A DNA stretch of 64,000 nucleotides from Streptomyces sp. KL109B (GCF_030766935.1 NZ_JASERL010000002.1:1201241-1265240), one strand, 5' to 3'; shown: positions 17,610 to 26,200, counted from the first letter of the stretch. Notes: a model not told the origin generated them from the letters alone. A program made the numbers and translations.

Positions 17610-18296
17610 TTACGCGGCCGGGGCGACGAGCCGGTAACCGACCCCCCGCACGGTCTCGATGAGCGTGGGCATCCGCAGCTTGGAGCGCAGCGAGGCGACA
17701 TGCACCTCCAGGGTGCGCCCCGTGCCTTCCCAACTGGTCTGCCACACCTCGCTGATGATCTTCTCCCTACGGAAGACGACGCCCGGCCGCTGCGCCAGGA
17801 GGGCGAGCAGGTCGAACTCCTTACGGGTGAGTTGAACGACCTCGCCCGCGACCGTGACCTTACGGGTGGGCAGTTCGATGCCCACGGCCCCGAACCGCAC
17901 CTCGTGGTCGACGACCGCGACGGGCTCCTCCTGCGCCGTGCGGCGGCTCACCGCGTGGATACGGGCGAGCAACTCCCCAATGTCGTACGGCTTCACTACG
18001 TAGTCGTCCGCGCCGAGGTTGAGCCCATGGATGCGCGAACGTACGTCCGCACGCGCCGTCACCATGATCACGGGCGTCGCGGTGCGCTTGCGGATCTTGC
18101 CGCACACCTCGTAGCCGTCCAGGTCGGGCAGGCCCAGATCGAGCAGCACGACACCGAAGGCGTCCGCCTCGGGCACCAGCGCCTGGAGGGCCTCTTCGCC
18201 GCCACGCGCGTGCTGGACCTCGAAGCCGTGCCGGGAGAGGACCGCCGAGAGGGCGCCCGCCACGTGGTCGTCGTCCTCGACGAGAAGCAGTCTCAT
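17610..18296 (-). CDS. gluR: OmpR/PhoB-family response regulator GluR
   Basis: 228 residues. The receiver domain has the acidic pocket VEDDD, phospho-acceptor Asp 53 in [14 protein letters not shown], conserved Thr in VTARAD and Lys in VVKPYD. The winged-helix DNA-binding domain follows ([39 protein letters not shown]). It is first in an operon with gluK and divergent from gluA, with 249 bases between them. That is the expected place for its binding sites and matches the published glutamate-responsive control of gluABCD in S. coelicolor. Confidence 0.92.
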   Translation of the reverse strand: MRLLLVEDDDHVAGALSAVLSRHGFEVQHARGGEEALQALVPEADAFGVVLLDLGLPDLDGYEVCGKIRKRTATPVIMVTARADVRSRIHGLNLGADDYVVKPYDIGELLARIHAVSRRTAQEEPVAVVDHEVRFGAVGIELPTRKVTVAGEVVQLTRKEFDLLALLAQRPGVVFRREKIISEVWQTSWEGTGRTLEVHVASLRSKLRMPTLIETVRGVGYRLVAPAA

Positions 18297-18545
18297 TTCG
18301 GCCCCCTCACCTCTCCCGCACGGTTCACCAAGGCATCCACGCCGATAAGTAAGGACGACGTCAAGAGCCTTCTGGTTACGGCCGTGTTCCGTTACGCAGC
18401 CGGTATCCGCACCCCCGCGTCCCCTTCACGCATAGTGTCCGGTTGCGGCCGGATCGTTATGCTCAATTTCCCCTCAGATGTAATGACGCTGGTCGTATGG
18501 GGTTACTACTGTCCTCCCAACCGAGGAGGACGGAGCAAGACCCCG

Positions 18546-19325
18546 ATGACCGAAGTTTCGGTGACCAAGGACGCCACTCCCCCTGCGGGCGACGCACTGG
18601 TCGCGCTGAGTCGAGTCAACAAGCACTTCGGCGCACTGCACGTGCTCCAGGACATCGACCTGACCATCGCGCGAGGCGAGGTCGTGGTCGTCATCGGCCC
18701 GTCGGGCTCCGGCAAGTCCACGCTGTGCCGCACGATCAACCGCCTGGAGACCGTCGACTCCGGCGACATCGCGATCGACGGCAAGCCGCTGCCCCAGGAG
18801 GGCAAGGAACTGGCCCGCCTGCGCGCCGACGTGGGGATGGTTTTCCAGTCCTTCAATCTCTTCGCGCACAAGACGGTGCTCGAAAACGTGACGCTGGGCC
18901 AGGTCAAGGTCCGCAAGACGGACAAGAAGGCGGCCGAGGAGAAGGCTCGCGCGCTGCTCGACCGGGTCGGTGTCGCCGCCCAGGCCGAGAAGTACCCCGC
19001 ACAGCTCTCCGGAGGCCAGCAGCAACGCGTCGCCATCGCACGGGCGTTGGCGATGGACCCCAAGGTGATGCTCTTCGACGAGCCGACGTCGGCGCTCGAC
19101 CCGGAGATGATCAACGAGGTCCTGGAAGTGATGCAGCAGCTCGCCCGGGACGGCATGACGATGGTCGTGGTCACGCACGAGATGGGCTTCGCCCGTTCCG
19201 CCGCGAACCGTGTCGTCTTCATGTCCGACGGCCGCATCGTCGAGGAGGCCGTCCCCGACCAGTTCTTCAGCAATCCGCGCAGCGATCGGGCCAAGGACTT
19301 CCTGTCGAAGATCCTGCACCACTAG
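18546..19325 (+). CDS. gluA: Glutamate ABC importer, ATP-binding protein
   Basis: 259 residues of a polar-amino-acid type ABC ATPase: Walker [11 protein letters not shown]-loop VFQSFNLF, signature [16 protein letters not shown], Walker [14 protein letters not shown] and switch His in [10 protein letters not shown]. The start chosen is ATG 18546 (MTEVSVTKD). An AGGAGG lies about 20 bases upstream, further than ideal, so a start upstream at ATG 18483 is not excluded, although that stretch does not look like ABC-protein sequence. First gene of gluABCD; gluB follows 93 bases later, across a hairpin. Confidence 0.95.
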   Translation: MTEVSVTKDATPPAGDALVALSRVNKHFGALHVLQDIDLTIARGEVVVVIGPSGSGKSTLCRTINRLETVDSGDIAIDGKPLPQEGKELARLRADVGMVFQSFNLFAHKTVLENVTLGQVKVRKTDKKAAEEKARALLDRVGVAAQAEKYPAQLSGGQQQRVAIARALAMDPKVMLFDEPTSALDPEMINEVLEVMQQLARDGMTMVVVTHEMGFARSAANRVVFMSDGRIVEEAVPDQFFSNPRSDRAKDFLSKILHH

Positions 19326-19378
19326 ACACGCGCCCGCGCGGGGGCCCAAACAGCCGTCATACGCGCGCGTGTTGCCTT
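19326..19378 (+). terminator. Hairpin with T-run between gluA and gluB
   Basis: ACACGCGC (19326-19333) pairs with GCGCGTGT (19365-19372), and the downstream arm is followed by TGCCTTTTT. The loop is long (31 bases) but GC-rich and can extend the stem. This looks like a partial (leaky) terminator or processing site inside the operon rather than its end, since gluB has no obvious promoter of its own. Confidence 0.45.
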
Positions 19379-19418
19379 TTTCCCACTGCCGTATCTGCCG
19401 ACACGAAGGATGTTCACC

Positions 19419-20339
19419 ATGAAGCTCCGTAAGTCCGCCGCAGCGGCCGCCGCCGTCGCCGCGCTCGCGCTGACCGCCACCGCCTGTGGCGGCGAGTCCG
19501 GCAACGCCGGAGACAAGCCCGCCGGGGCCTCGGGTGGCAAGAACCAGCCGAAGCTGCCCACGTACGCGGTGAAGAGCGACGTGAAGGTCGACTCGGCGAC
19601 CCTGAAGAAGGCCCAGAAGGCCGGCAAGATCGTCATTGGTTCCAAGGACGACCAGCCGTTCCTCGGCTTCCAGGACTCCAGCGGCAAGCGCACCGGCTTC
19701 GACATCGAGATCGCCAAGATGGTCGCGGCCGACCTCGGCTTCAAGGCCGACCAGATCACGTTCAAGACGATCGACTCCGGCGTCCGCGAGACCACCATCT
19801 CCAAGGGCGATGTCGACCTCTACGTAGGCACGTACACGATCAACGACGAGCGCAAGAAGCAGGTCGGCTTCGCGGGCCCGTACATGATGGCCGGCGCCGA
19901 CCTCCTCGTCCGCAAGGGCGAGAAGGACATCACCGGGCCGACCTCCCTGAAGGGCAAGAAGGTCTGCTCCATCAAGGGCTCGACCCCGCTCCAGGAGATC
20001 AAGAAGCCCAAGTACAAGGCCGAGACCGTCGAGTTGGCGAAGTACTCGGAGTGCGTGCAGCAGCTGCTCAACAACGAGGTCGACGCCGTCACCACCGACG
20101 ACGCGATCCTGAAGGGCTACGCGGCGCAGAACCCGAAGAAGCTCGAGGTCGTCGGCAAGCCCTTCACCAAGGAGCCGTACGGCGTGGGCATGGGCAAGGA
20201 CGACAAGGCCCTGCGCGACGCGGTCGCCGACGCCCTGGAGGCGCACGAGAAGAACGGCGACTACAAGAAGGCGTACGACGCGACGCTCGGCCTCTCCGGC
20301 GCCGAGTACACCGAGCCGCCGGCCCTGGAGCGCTACTGA
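19419..20339 (+). CDS. gluB: Glutamate-binding lipoprotein
   Basis: 306 residues. Signal peptide with lipobox LTATAC near residue 24, then a Gly/Asn-rich linker and a family-3 solute-binding domain (KIVIGSKDDQPFLGFQDSSGKRTGFDIEIAKMVA is its first lobe; residues YVGTYTINDERKKQVGFAGPY form the hinge region). I start at ATG 19419, with GAAGGA eight bases upstream; an ATG at 19410 overlaps that ribosome site and is rejected. It delivers glutamate to GluC/GluD. Confidence 0.95.
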   Translation: MKLRKSAAAAAAVAALALTATACGGESGNAGDKPAGASGGKNQPKLPTYAVKSDVKVDSATLKKAQKAGKIVIGSKDDQPFLGFQDSSGKRTGFDIEIAKMVAADLGFKADQITFKTIDSGVRETTISKGDVDLYVGTYTINDERKKQVGFAGPYMMAGADLLVRKGEKDITGPTSLKGKKVCSIKGSTPLQEIKKPKYKAETVELAKYSECVQQLLNNEVDAVTTDDAILKGYAAQNPKKLEVVGKPFTKEPYGVGMGKDDKALRDAVADALEAHEKNGDYKKAYDATLGLSGAEYTEPPALERY

Positions 20340-20394
20340 GCCTCCGCGCGTTCAGCCGCCTGTCGCCTGTTCCGCAGGCAGTGAGTTGACCGTT

Positions 20395-20449
20395 CCCTGT
20401 ACGCCGGTCCGCGCGGTGCCGATGTCGGTTTCCGCGTCGGCGTACAGGG
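20395..20449. promoter_or_regulatory. Large inverted repeat between gluB and gluC
   Basis: CCCTGTACGCCG (20395-20406) and CGGCGTACAGGG (20438-20449) are perfectly complementary over 12 bases. The 31-base interior can fold again (CGCGCGG with CCGCG; GCCGATGTCGGT). Placed in the 156-base gap after the binding-protein gene, it resembles the structures that protect or end the highly expressed binding-protein part of ABC-importer mRNAs. The role is inferred. Confidence 0.6.
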
Positions 20450-20495
20450 GGCGGCTCCCTCTGCCCGACCGCTGCCGCCCCACGAGGAACTCCCC

Positions 20496-21143
20496 GTGAA
20501 TGTACTGCTCGACCACCTTTCGGAATTCCGCGAGGGATTCCTCGGGACCATCGGCCTGACCCTGGCCAGTGGCCTGCTCGCGATGCTGCTCGGCACGATC
20601 CTCGCCGGTTTCCGGGTCTCGCCGGTACCGCCCCTGCGGTACTTCGGCACCGTCTGGGTCACGCTGTTCCGCAACACCCCGCTGACGCTGCTGTTCCTCG
20701 TCATCTGGTTCGCGGTGCCGCAGGTCCTCGACTTCGGCTTCAGCCCGTGGGTCAAGGCCCTGATCGTGCTGAGCTTCTACACCTCGTCGTTCGTCTGTGA
20801 AGCGGTGCGCTCCGGCATCAGCACGGTGCCGCTCGGGCAGGCCGAAGCGGCGCGCTCGATCGGCATGACGTTCTTCCAGACGCTCGGCCTGATCATCCTT
20901 CCGCAGGCGGTGCGGACCGTGCTGCCGCCGCTGAGCTCCATCTTCATCGCGCTGACCAAGAACTCGGCCATCGCCGGTGCCTTCAGCGTCACCGAACTGT
21001 TCGGCTGGCAGAAGCTGTTGAGCGACCAGGGCTACCCGATCGCCTGGGTCTTCCTGTGGGTGGCGCTCGGCTACCTGGTCATCACCTTCGCCATCAGCAT
21101 CTTGTTCCGGGTGCTCGAGAGGACCCTGGAGGTCGCCCGATGA
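20496..21143 (+). CDS. gluC: Glutamate ABC importer permease
   Basis: 215 residues, GTG start with GAGGA upstream. A HisMQ-type inner-membrane permease with about five membrane segments (TIGLTLASGLLAMLLGTILAG and others). The EAA-loop, which contacts the ATPase, reads GQAEAARSIGMTFFQTLGLIILPQAVR. Its stop overlaps the gluD start as ATGA (21140-21143), so translation of the two permeases is coupled. Confidence 0.93.
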   Translation: MNVLLDHLSEFREGFLGTIGLTLASGLLAMLLGTILAGFRVSPVPPLRYFGTVWVTLFRNTPLTLLFLVIWFAVPQVLDFGFSPWVKALIVLSFYTSSFVCEAVRSGISTVPLGQAEAARSIGMTFFQTLGLIILPQAVRTVLPPLSSIFIALTKNSAIAGAFSVTELFGWQKLLSDQGYPIAWVFLWVALGYLVITFAISILFRVLERTLEVAR

Positions 21144-22138
21144 GTGCCAGCGTTCTCTACGACGCCCCGGGCCCCAAGGCCCGTACGCGCAACCGGATCT
21201 ACACCGTCGTCGGTACGCTCGCGGTCCTCGGCCTCATCGCCTTCGTGGTCGCGCAGCTCGCGTCCAAGGACCAGTTCACCGCCGCCAAGTGGGACATCTT
21301 CAACTACGCGAACGTCCGCACGGCGATCCGCGACGGCATCCTGACCACCCTCAAGGTGTTCGCCGCCGCGGGCGCGCTCTCGCTGATCTTCGGCGTCGTC
21401 CTGGCGGTCGCCCGCTCCTCGGAACACCGGCCGATCCGCTGGCTCGCCACGGGCTTCATCGAGCTGTTCCGCGCCGTCCCACTGCTGATCACCATTTACG
21501 CCCTGTGGGTTCTTTTCCTCACCTACAAGAGCGACTTGGGCGTCATCGGCCAGAACAACGCCTTCTGGGCGCTCGTGATCGGCCTGACCGTCTACAACAG
21601 CTCGGTGCAGGCGGAGGTGTTGCGCGCCGGCTTCCAGGCCGTGCCGCGCGGGCAGGTCGAGGCGGCGTACGCGCTGGGTCTGCGCAAGTACCAGGTGATG
21701 ACCACGCTGCTGCTGCCGCAGGCCATCCGGTCGATGCTGCCGACGATCATCAGCCAGTTGGTGGTCACCCTCAAGGACACCTCGCTCGGCTACATCATCA
21801 CGTACGCGGAGCTCCTGTACGCGGCCCGCAAGCTGGCCAACAACACGCTGGTCGACGGCGTGTACCCGTACGTTCCCGTACTCATCGTGACCGGCGCGAT
21901 CTACATCCTGATGTGTCTGGCGCTGTCCGGGCTCGCCAACTGGATCGAGCGGCGCGGCCGTCGCGCCAAGACGGGCATCAAGGTGGCCGCGGCCGCCGAA
22001 CCCGTCGGCGAGGGCGGCCTGATGGACGCCGCGGACCTGCCGGGCGGAGCGGGCCACGGCGCGGGCGCCGTCGACGGGGACGCCGAGCAGCCGGCGAGCG
22101 ATGACCGGTCCGAAGGACCCGGTACCACGAAGAGTTGA
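21140..22138 (+). CDS. gluD: Glutamate ABC importer permease with C-terminal extension
   Basis: 332 residues, starting at ATG 21140 inside the gluC stop. HisMQ-type permease with EAA-loop GQVEAAYALGLRKYQVMTTLLLPQAIR and about six membrane segments. The last 55 residues after WIERRGRR are a hydrophilic Gly/Ala/Asp-rich cytoplasmic tail not needed in the family. It is the last gene of the operon, followed by a strong hairpin at 22167-22200. Confidence 0.93.
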   Translation: MSASVLYDAPGPKARTRNRIYTVVGTLAVLGLIAFVVAQLASKDQFTAAKWDIFNYANVRTAIRDGILTTLKVFAAAGALSLIFGVVLAVARSSEHRPIRWLATGFIELFRAVPLLITIYALWVLFLTYKSDLGVIGQNNAFWALVIGLTVYNSSVQAEVLRAGFQAVPRGQVEAAYALGLRKYQVMTTLLLPQAIRSMLPTIISQLVVTLKDTSLGYIITYAELLYAARKLANNTLVDGVYPYVPVLIVTGAIYILMCLALSGLANWIERRGRRAKTGIKVAAAAEPVGEGGLMDAADLPGGAGHGAGAVDGDAEQPASDDRSEGPGTTKS

Positions 22139-22166
22139 CCCGGCCTCGGCCGTAGGGTCGAGCGGT

Positions 22167-22200
22167 ACGGCGGCAGTGGCGATCACGCTACTGCCGCCGT
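22167..22200 (+). terminator. Hairpin terminator of the gluABCD operon
   Basis: ACGGCGGCAGTGGCG (22167-22181), loop ATCA, and CGCTACTGCCGCCGT (22186-22200) form a 15-pair stem with a single G-T wobble. There is no long T-run, which is common for Streptomyces terminators. Confidence 0.7.
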
Positions 22201-22325
22201 CACTTGACGCAAGCACCGGCAGTGGGTTGCATACGCTCTGTGAACGCGCACCCCGCTCCAACTGCCCGTCCTTGTATGACCAGTACGCCGTCCGTGCGGC
22301 CCTCCGGGGCAGGAGGGGCCGCGCC

Positions 22326-23984
22326 GTGGACCCGGTGATCGTCGTCGGCGCCGGCCCCGTCGGGCTCGCGCTGTCCCTCGCTCTCGCCCGCCATGACGTA
22401 CCGTCCGTGATCCTCGACGAAGGGCCCGGCAAGGACGAACCGCGCCCCGCCCGCACGGTGGTGCTGCGCGAGGACACCGCGGCCCTCGCCGAGCGCCTCG
22501 CGGGGCAGTCGTTCGACGGCGTGGGGGCCCGCTGGACCGGCTGGCGCTCCATGCGCCGCAAACAGGAAATGGGTGTGCTCACCTTCGGTGAGCCCGGTCG
22601 ACCCGGCCGGCCCGGCGCGTCGGGTACGGCCGGGGATCCGCTGCCCGCCCCGCTGCACATCGCCCAGCACGACCTGACCGGCGCCCTGCGCAAGGCCGTC
22701 GCCGCCGAGCGGCTCATCAAGGTCGCCGTCGACAGCCGCCTCGACTCGGTCGAGGAGGAGAAGAGCGGCCTGACCGCCCACACACGCGGCCCCAAGGGCA
22801 CGTGGTGGCGCGGCAGTTACCTCGTGGGCTGCGACGGACCGCGCTCCACGGTCCGCAAGCTCCTCGACATCCGCTTCCCCGGCCGCACCGCCGTCGAACG
22901 GCACGCGGTCGCCGCGCTGCGCGCGGAACTTCCGTGGCCCGGTGAGGCGTTGCTCCATCGGAGCCCTCCGTGGCGGACCTCGGGTCGATCGGGCTCGGAG
23001 GTCGTCGGCCGCCCCCTGGCCGACGGCGTCTGGCGCCTGGACTGGCTGCTGCCGCCCCGCAGCGACCTGGTGACCCCGGATGCCCTGGTGACGCGCATCC
23101 GGGAGACCCTCGCGGGCTGGTGCGGAGGCTCCACCCCGCCGTACGAACTGCTCGACACCGGAGTGCACACGGTCCACCACCGGCTCGCCCGCCGCTGGCG
23201 CGTGGGCCGGGTCTTCCTCGCCGGGGACTCCGCGCACCTGCTCGGCGCGCTCGGCACCCAGGGCCTGGACGAAGGGCTGCGCGACGCCGACAACCTCGCC
23301 TGGAAACTGGCCCTGGCCTGGCACAACGGCTCGCACGCCGCCCCCGAAGCGCTGCTCGACAGCTATCAGACCGAGCGCCGCGCGGTGGTCGCCGGGCGGC
23401 TGCGCGCCGCGGATCAGGCGCTGCCGATACTGCGCGGCGGTGGCGGGCTGCGCGCGTACGTTCCCGGGGCCGCGCGCGGGCACGACGCGCTGCTCACGGA
23501 CGGTCACTTGGGGCACGGCCCGCTCGGCGCGCCGGGGTCGTACGCCGACTCGCCGCTCGCGCCCCCGCACTCCGTGTCGCAGGTGGAGGTGGGGACGGCG
23601 CCCGGCGCACCGGTCACCGACGTCGAAGTGACGGCTCCCGACGGCTCGTTCGTACGGCTCCGGGACCGGCTCGGCCAGGGACCGCTGCTCGTCGTCCTCG
23701 TCGCCCCCGGGACGGGCGTGTGGGAGCGCAAGCACTGGATGTCGGCGGGCCTGATGCCCCGGCTCGCGGCGGCCGTCGCCGCGCTCCCCCACGAGGCCGA
23801 GCTGCTCGTCGCGGAGAGCTACCCGCGGGCCGCGGCGCACACGGTGCTGCTGATCAGGCCCGACGGCCATCTGGTCACGGCCCTGAGCGGCGTACGCCCC
23901 GCGGAGCTCTACGAGGCGGCGCGCGCGGCCCTCGCCAGGCCCGCGGAGGAGAGCGGTCCGGTGAAGAGCGGCGCGGGGCGGTGA
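22326..23984 (+). CDS. FAD-dependent aromatic-type monooxygenase (PheA/TfdB family)
   Basis: 552 residues. GTG 22326 is preceded by AGGAGGGG nine bases away, and the protein opens directly into the FAD dinucleotide fold (VIVVGAGPVGLALSLALARHDV). The second FAD motif is GRVFLAGDSAHLLGALGTQGLDEGLRDADNLAWKLA, with the catalytic-type DG motif VGCDGPRSTVRK between. The C-terminal 150 residues look like the thioredoxin-like domain of phenol hydroxylase relatives (FVRLRDRLGQGPLLVVLVAPG). It probably hydroxylates an aromatic substrate; no pathway genes are adjacent, so the substrate is unknown. Transcription is probably independent, given the terminator upstream. Confidence 0.88.
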   Translation: MDPVIVVGAGPVGLALSLALARHDVPSVILDEGPGKDEPRPARTVVLREDTAALAERLAGQSFDGVGARWTGWRSMRRKQEMGVLTFGEPGRPGRPGASGTAGDPLPAPLHIAQHDLTGALRKAVAAERLIKVAVDSRLDSVEEEKSGLTAHTRGPKGTWWRGSYLVGCDGPRSTVRKLLDIRFPGRTAVERHAVAALRAELPWPGEALLHRSPPWRTSGRSGSEVVGRPLADGVWRLDWLLPPRSDLVTPDALVTRIRETLAGWCGGSTPPYELLDTGVHTVHHRLARRWRVGRVFLAGDSAHLLGALGTQGLDEGLRDADNLAWKLALAWHNGSHAAPEALLDSYQTERRAVVAGRLRAADQALPILRGGGGLRAYVPGAARGHDALLTDGHLGHGPLGAPGSYADSPLAPPHSVSQVEVGTAPGAPVTDVEVTAPDGSFVRLRDRLGQGPLLVVLVAPGTGVWERKHWMSAGLMPRLAAAVAALPHEAELLVAESYPRAAAHTVLLIRPDGHLVTALSGVRPAELYEAARAALARPAEESGPVKSGAGR

Positions 23985-24042
23985 GTGGGCGGGGGCCGAA
24001 GGTGAGTTGACCGGCCCCTGACCCCGTGGTGTACTCCGGAGC

Positions 24043-24132
24043 GTGACGGTCGACAGCGATGTGCGCCTGTGGCGGAGGGTCCATATGGACCTGGTCCGCT
24101 ACGCGGGCTGCGTGTGTCACTCGTCCTGCTGA
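24043..24132 (+). CDS. Cysteine-rich leader peptide upstream of cysteine dioxygenase
   Basis: A 29-codon frame from GTG 24043 to TGA 24132 ends RRVHMDLVRYAGCVCHSSC, with three cysteines in the last seven residues. An internal GTG at 24061 is an alternative start. The R-R-V-H-M-D-L core followed by cysteines matches short peptides annotated as putative leader peptide in front of sulfur-metabolism genes in many Streptomyces. Cysteine-codon leader peptides act as attenuators in mycobacteria. Here the next genes break down cysteine and handle its sulfane sulfur, and a hairpin follows 22 bases after the stop. There is no well-spaced ribosome site at 24043 (GGAGC abuts the GTG), so translation may be leaderless. 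Confidence 0.8.
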   Translation: MTVDSDVRLWRRVHMDLVRYAGCVCHSSC

Positions 24133-24154
24133 ATTCGCATCCTTCCTTCCGCGC

Positions 24155-24172
24155 GCACGCCGTACGGCGTGC
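24155..24172 (+). promoter_or_regulatory. Attenuator-like hairpin after the cysteine leader peptide
   Basis: GCACGCCGTACGGCGTGC is a perfect 18-base palindrome. Flanking GCGC and GCGCGC runs (24151-24154; 24176-24181) can lengthen the stem. It lies between the leader stop (24132) and the cysteine dioxygenase start (24213). Ribosome position on the Cys codons of the leader could change its folding. There is no T-run, so a factor-dependent or translational mechanism is more likely than intrinsic termination. Confidence 0.55.
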
Positions 24173-24212
24173 GGTGCGCGCGTGCTGCTCGCGAACTCCC
24201 AGGACGGTTCCG

Positions 24213-24761
24213 GTGTCTTCTTCTCTGGTTTCTGCTTCCCGTACGTCGTCTTCTCGTACGTCGTCGGCCGCGCCCACGCAGGCCGACCTCCTCGCTTTCG
24301 TCCGCCGCGTCGCTGCGGACCACGACCTGATCGCCTCACTCCCGCTCGATCCGGAGGGCCGCACATGGGTGCGGCTCGAAGGCCCCGACGGCAGCGAGGC
24401 CTGGCTGATCGGCTGGCCGCCGCGCACCGGCACCGGCTGGCACGACCACGCCGAGTCCGTCGGCGCCTTCCTGACCGCGCGCGGCGCGCTCAAGGAGAAC
24501 TCGCTCGCCGCCCGTCTGCCCACCGACGGCTGGAAGACCCTGGAGCTGTCCGAAGACGTCGACAGGCAGCGGCAGTTGACGGCCGGCGAGGGGCGCGCCT
24601 TCGGCCGCCACCATGTGCACGAGGTGCTGAACGAATCCCCCACCGAGCACGCCGTCTCGGTGCACGCCTACTACCCGCCGCTCCCGCGGATCCGGCGCTA
24701 CAGCCGCACAGGTCCGGTGCTGCGCCTGGAGTCGGTGGAGCGCCCGGAGGACTGGCAATGA
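24213..24761 (+). CDS. Cysteine dioxygenase-family cupin
   Basis: 182 residues. The cupin iron site is visible: GTGWHDHAESVGAFLTARG (two His) and GRAFGRHHVHEVLNES (third His), as in bacterial cysteine dioxygenases, which oxidise L-cysteine to cysteine sulfinate. I choose GTG 24213 with AGGA eight bases upstream; the frame is open further upstream but would swallow the hairpin and the leader region. The N-terminal 25 residues are Ser-rich. The stop overlaps the rhodanese start as ATGA. Together with rhodanese and the leader peptide this is a small cysteine-detoxification operon. Confidence 0.88.
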   Translation: MSSSLVSASRTSSSRTSSAAPTQADLLAFVRRVAADHDLIASLPLDPEGRTWVRLEGPDGSEAWLIGWPPRTGTGWHDHAESVGAFLTARGALKENSLAARLPTDGWKTLELSEDVDRQRQLTAGEGRAFGRHHVHEVLNESPTEHAVSVHAYYPPLPRIRRYSRTGPVLRLESVERPEDWQ

Positions 24762-25159
24762 GCGATCCCCGACCACGTCCGGTGGGCATCGACGAACACC
24801 TGGAGCGGGTGCGGTCCGGGCTCGACCGGGTCGAGGCACGGGACGCGTTCGACGCGGCGTCGCGTGGCGAGGCACTCCTTGTCGACATCCGGTACGCGGC
24901 GCTGCGGGAGCGCGACGGCCTGATCCCGGGAGCCCTGGTGGTGGAGCGCAACGAACTCGAGTGGCGCCTCGACCCCTGGGGCAGCCACCGCGCCCCTGAG
25001 GCCACCGACCACGACCTGCGCGTCGTCGTCATCTGCAACGAGGGCTACGCCTCAACCCTCGCCGCCGCCTCCCTACACCAACTGGGCCTGCACCACGCCA
25101 CGGACTTGGTAGGCGGCTTCCAGGCGTGGCGCACGGCGGGGTTGCCGGTGACCCGGTAG
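24758..25159 (+). CDS. Single-domain rhodanese
   Basis: 133 residues, ATG 24758 inside the dioxygenase stop. A rhodanese domain with the sulfur-accepting cysteine in VVVICNEGYASTLAA, LVDIRYAALRERDGLIPGAL before it and LVGGFQAWRTAGLPV after it. It transfers sulfane sulfur. Pairing with cysteine dioxygenase suggests handling of thiosulfate or persulfides arising from cysteine breakdown. Confidence 0.9.
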   Translation: MSDPRPRPVGIDEHLERVRSGLDRVEARDAFDAASRGEALLVDIRYAALRERDGLIPGALVVERNELEWRLDPWGSHRAPEATDHDLRVVVICNEGYASTLAAASLHQLGLHHATDLVGGFQAWRTAGLPVTR

Positions 25160-25201
25160 GCCTGGCACCACCCGCTAAGCGCTTCCACTGCCCCCCGTTG
25201 A

Positions 25202-25291
25202 GCCCCTCCGGCCCCGCCATTCAAGCCCCTCCGGCGCCACCACTTAAGCCCCTCCGGCGATTGAGGAGCGGGGTCCGGGGCAGAGCCCCGG
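25202..25291. repeat. Dispersed GC-rich repeat element (AAGCCCCTCCGG units plus hairpin)
   Basis: Three spaced copies of (A)AGCCCCTCCGG (near 25202, 25224 and 25249) lead into GCGATTGAGGAGCGGGG and the hairpin CCGGGGCAGAGCCCCGG (25275-25291). From memory, the GCCCCTCCGGCGATTGAGGA core is a widely dispersed intergenic element in Streptomyces. A related hairpin occurs at 43514-43528. It fills the gap between the convergent rhodanese and recX genes and may act as terminator. The rest of that gap (25292-25408) holds only C-rich sequence. Confidence 0.65.
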
Positions 25292-25408
25292 GGGGCGCAC
25301 CCCACGATGGGCGCCTCCATGGCAACCGTGGGGAACGGCCACCGTGGGGAACGCCCCGGCCCCCCGCAACCACGGCACCCGCAACAACCCCCGGCCCCCC
25401 GCGGAGCG

Positions 25409-26194
25409 CTACTCCCCGAACCCCAAGTCTCCGGTCTCTTCCCCCTCTTCCTCCAAGGCCCGCCGCACCACCCGCAACGCCATCCCCTCCGAATACCCCT
25501 TCCGCGCCAGCATCCCCGCAAGCCTCCGCAACCGCTTGTCCCGCTCAAGCCCCCGCGTGGAACGAAGCTTGCGCGCGACGAGCTCGCGCGCGGTCTCCTC
25601 CTCCCGGTCGGAGTCCAACTGCCCGACCGCCTCGTCGATCACCGTCGACTCCACGCCCTTGGTGCGCAGTTCACGCGCGAGCGCCCGACGGGCAAGCCCC
25701 CGGCCGTGGTGCCGCGACTCGACCCAGGCATCCGCGAAGGCGCTGTCGTTGATGAGCCCCACCTCTTCGAACCGGGTCAGCACCTCCTCCGCCACGTCCT
25801 CGGGAATCTCCCGCTTGCGCAGCGCGTCGGCCAACTGCTTGCGCGTGCGCGGAGTCCCGGTGAGCAGACGCAGACAGATGTTCCGCGCCCGCTCAGCCGG
25901 GTCTCCTGACGGCGCCCCCTGCTCGGCCCTCGACGAGTCAGGGGGGCCGTCGTCCTGTGCGGCGCCGGACGGATCCCCGAATCCGCCCCGGCGCCGACGT
26001 CCACGCGGACCGGCCCCGCCCCGCGAACGTCGTCCTCCGCGGCGCGCCCCGTCCGCCGCTCCGTGCCCCGCTTCTACGTCATCCCCGGCCTCGCCGTACG
26101 CCATGTCGTCGTACGCCCCGCCGTCCCCGCTCCCCCGGCCCTCGGGGACGGCGAAGCGCACGTCGTCATCGGCCCAGTCGGTTCGTCGTGTCAC
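25409..26194 (-). CDS. recX: RecA regulatory protein RecX
   Basis: 261 residues. The C-terminal 165 residues are the RecX three-helix repeats (ARNICLRLLTGTPRTRKQLADALRKREIPEDVAEEVLTRFEEVGLIND, GRGLARRALARELRTKGV, KGYSEGMALRVVRRALEEE). RecX binds RecA filaments and limits RecA activity. The N-terminal 95 residues are an Arg/Gly/Asp-rich, probably disordered extension typical of Streptomyces RecX. The start is GTG 26194, only six bases after the recA stop, so the two are cotranscribed and recX likely depends on recA readthrough. Confidence 0.93.
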   Translation of the reverse strand: MTRRTDWADDDVRFAVPEGRGSGDGGAYDDMAYGEAGDDVEAGHGAADGARRGGRRSRGGAGPRGRRRRGGFGDPSGAAQDDGPPDSSRAEQGAPSGDPAERARNICLRLLTGTPRTRKQLADALRKREIPEDVAEEVLTRFEEVGLINDSAFADAWVESRHHGRGLARRALARELRTKGVESTVIDEAVGQLDSDREEETARELVARKLRSTRGLERDKRLRRLAGMLARKGYSEGMALRVVRRALEEEGEETGDLGFGE

Positions 26195-26200
26195 GGCGGA

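Noticed and set aside
16860..18545. N-terminal extension of gluA open upstream through gluR and gluK
   Set aside because: The ABC ATPase begins at about 18546; the extension is antisense to the two-component genes.
22201..22240. Promoter TTGACG...CATACG before the FAD monooxygenase
   Set aside because: No -10-like hexamer at 16-19 bases from the TTGACG; spacing is wrong for a confident call.
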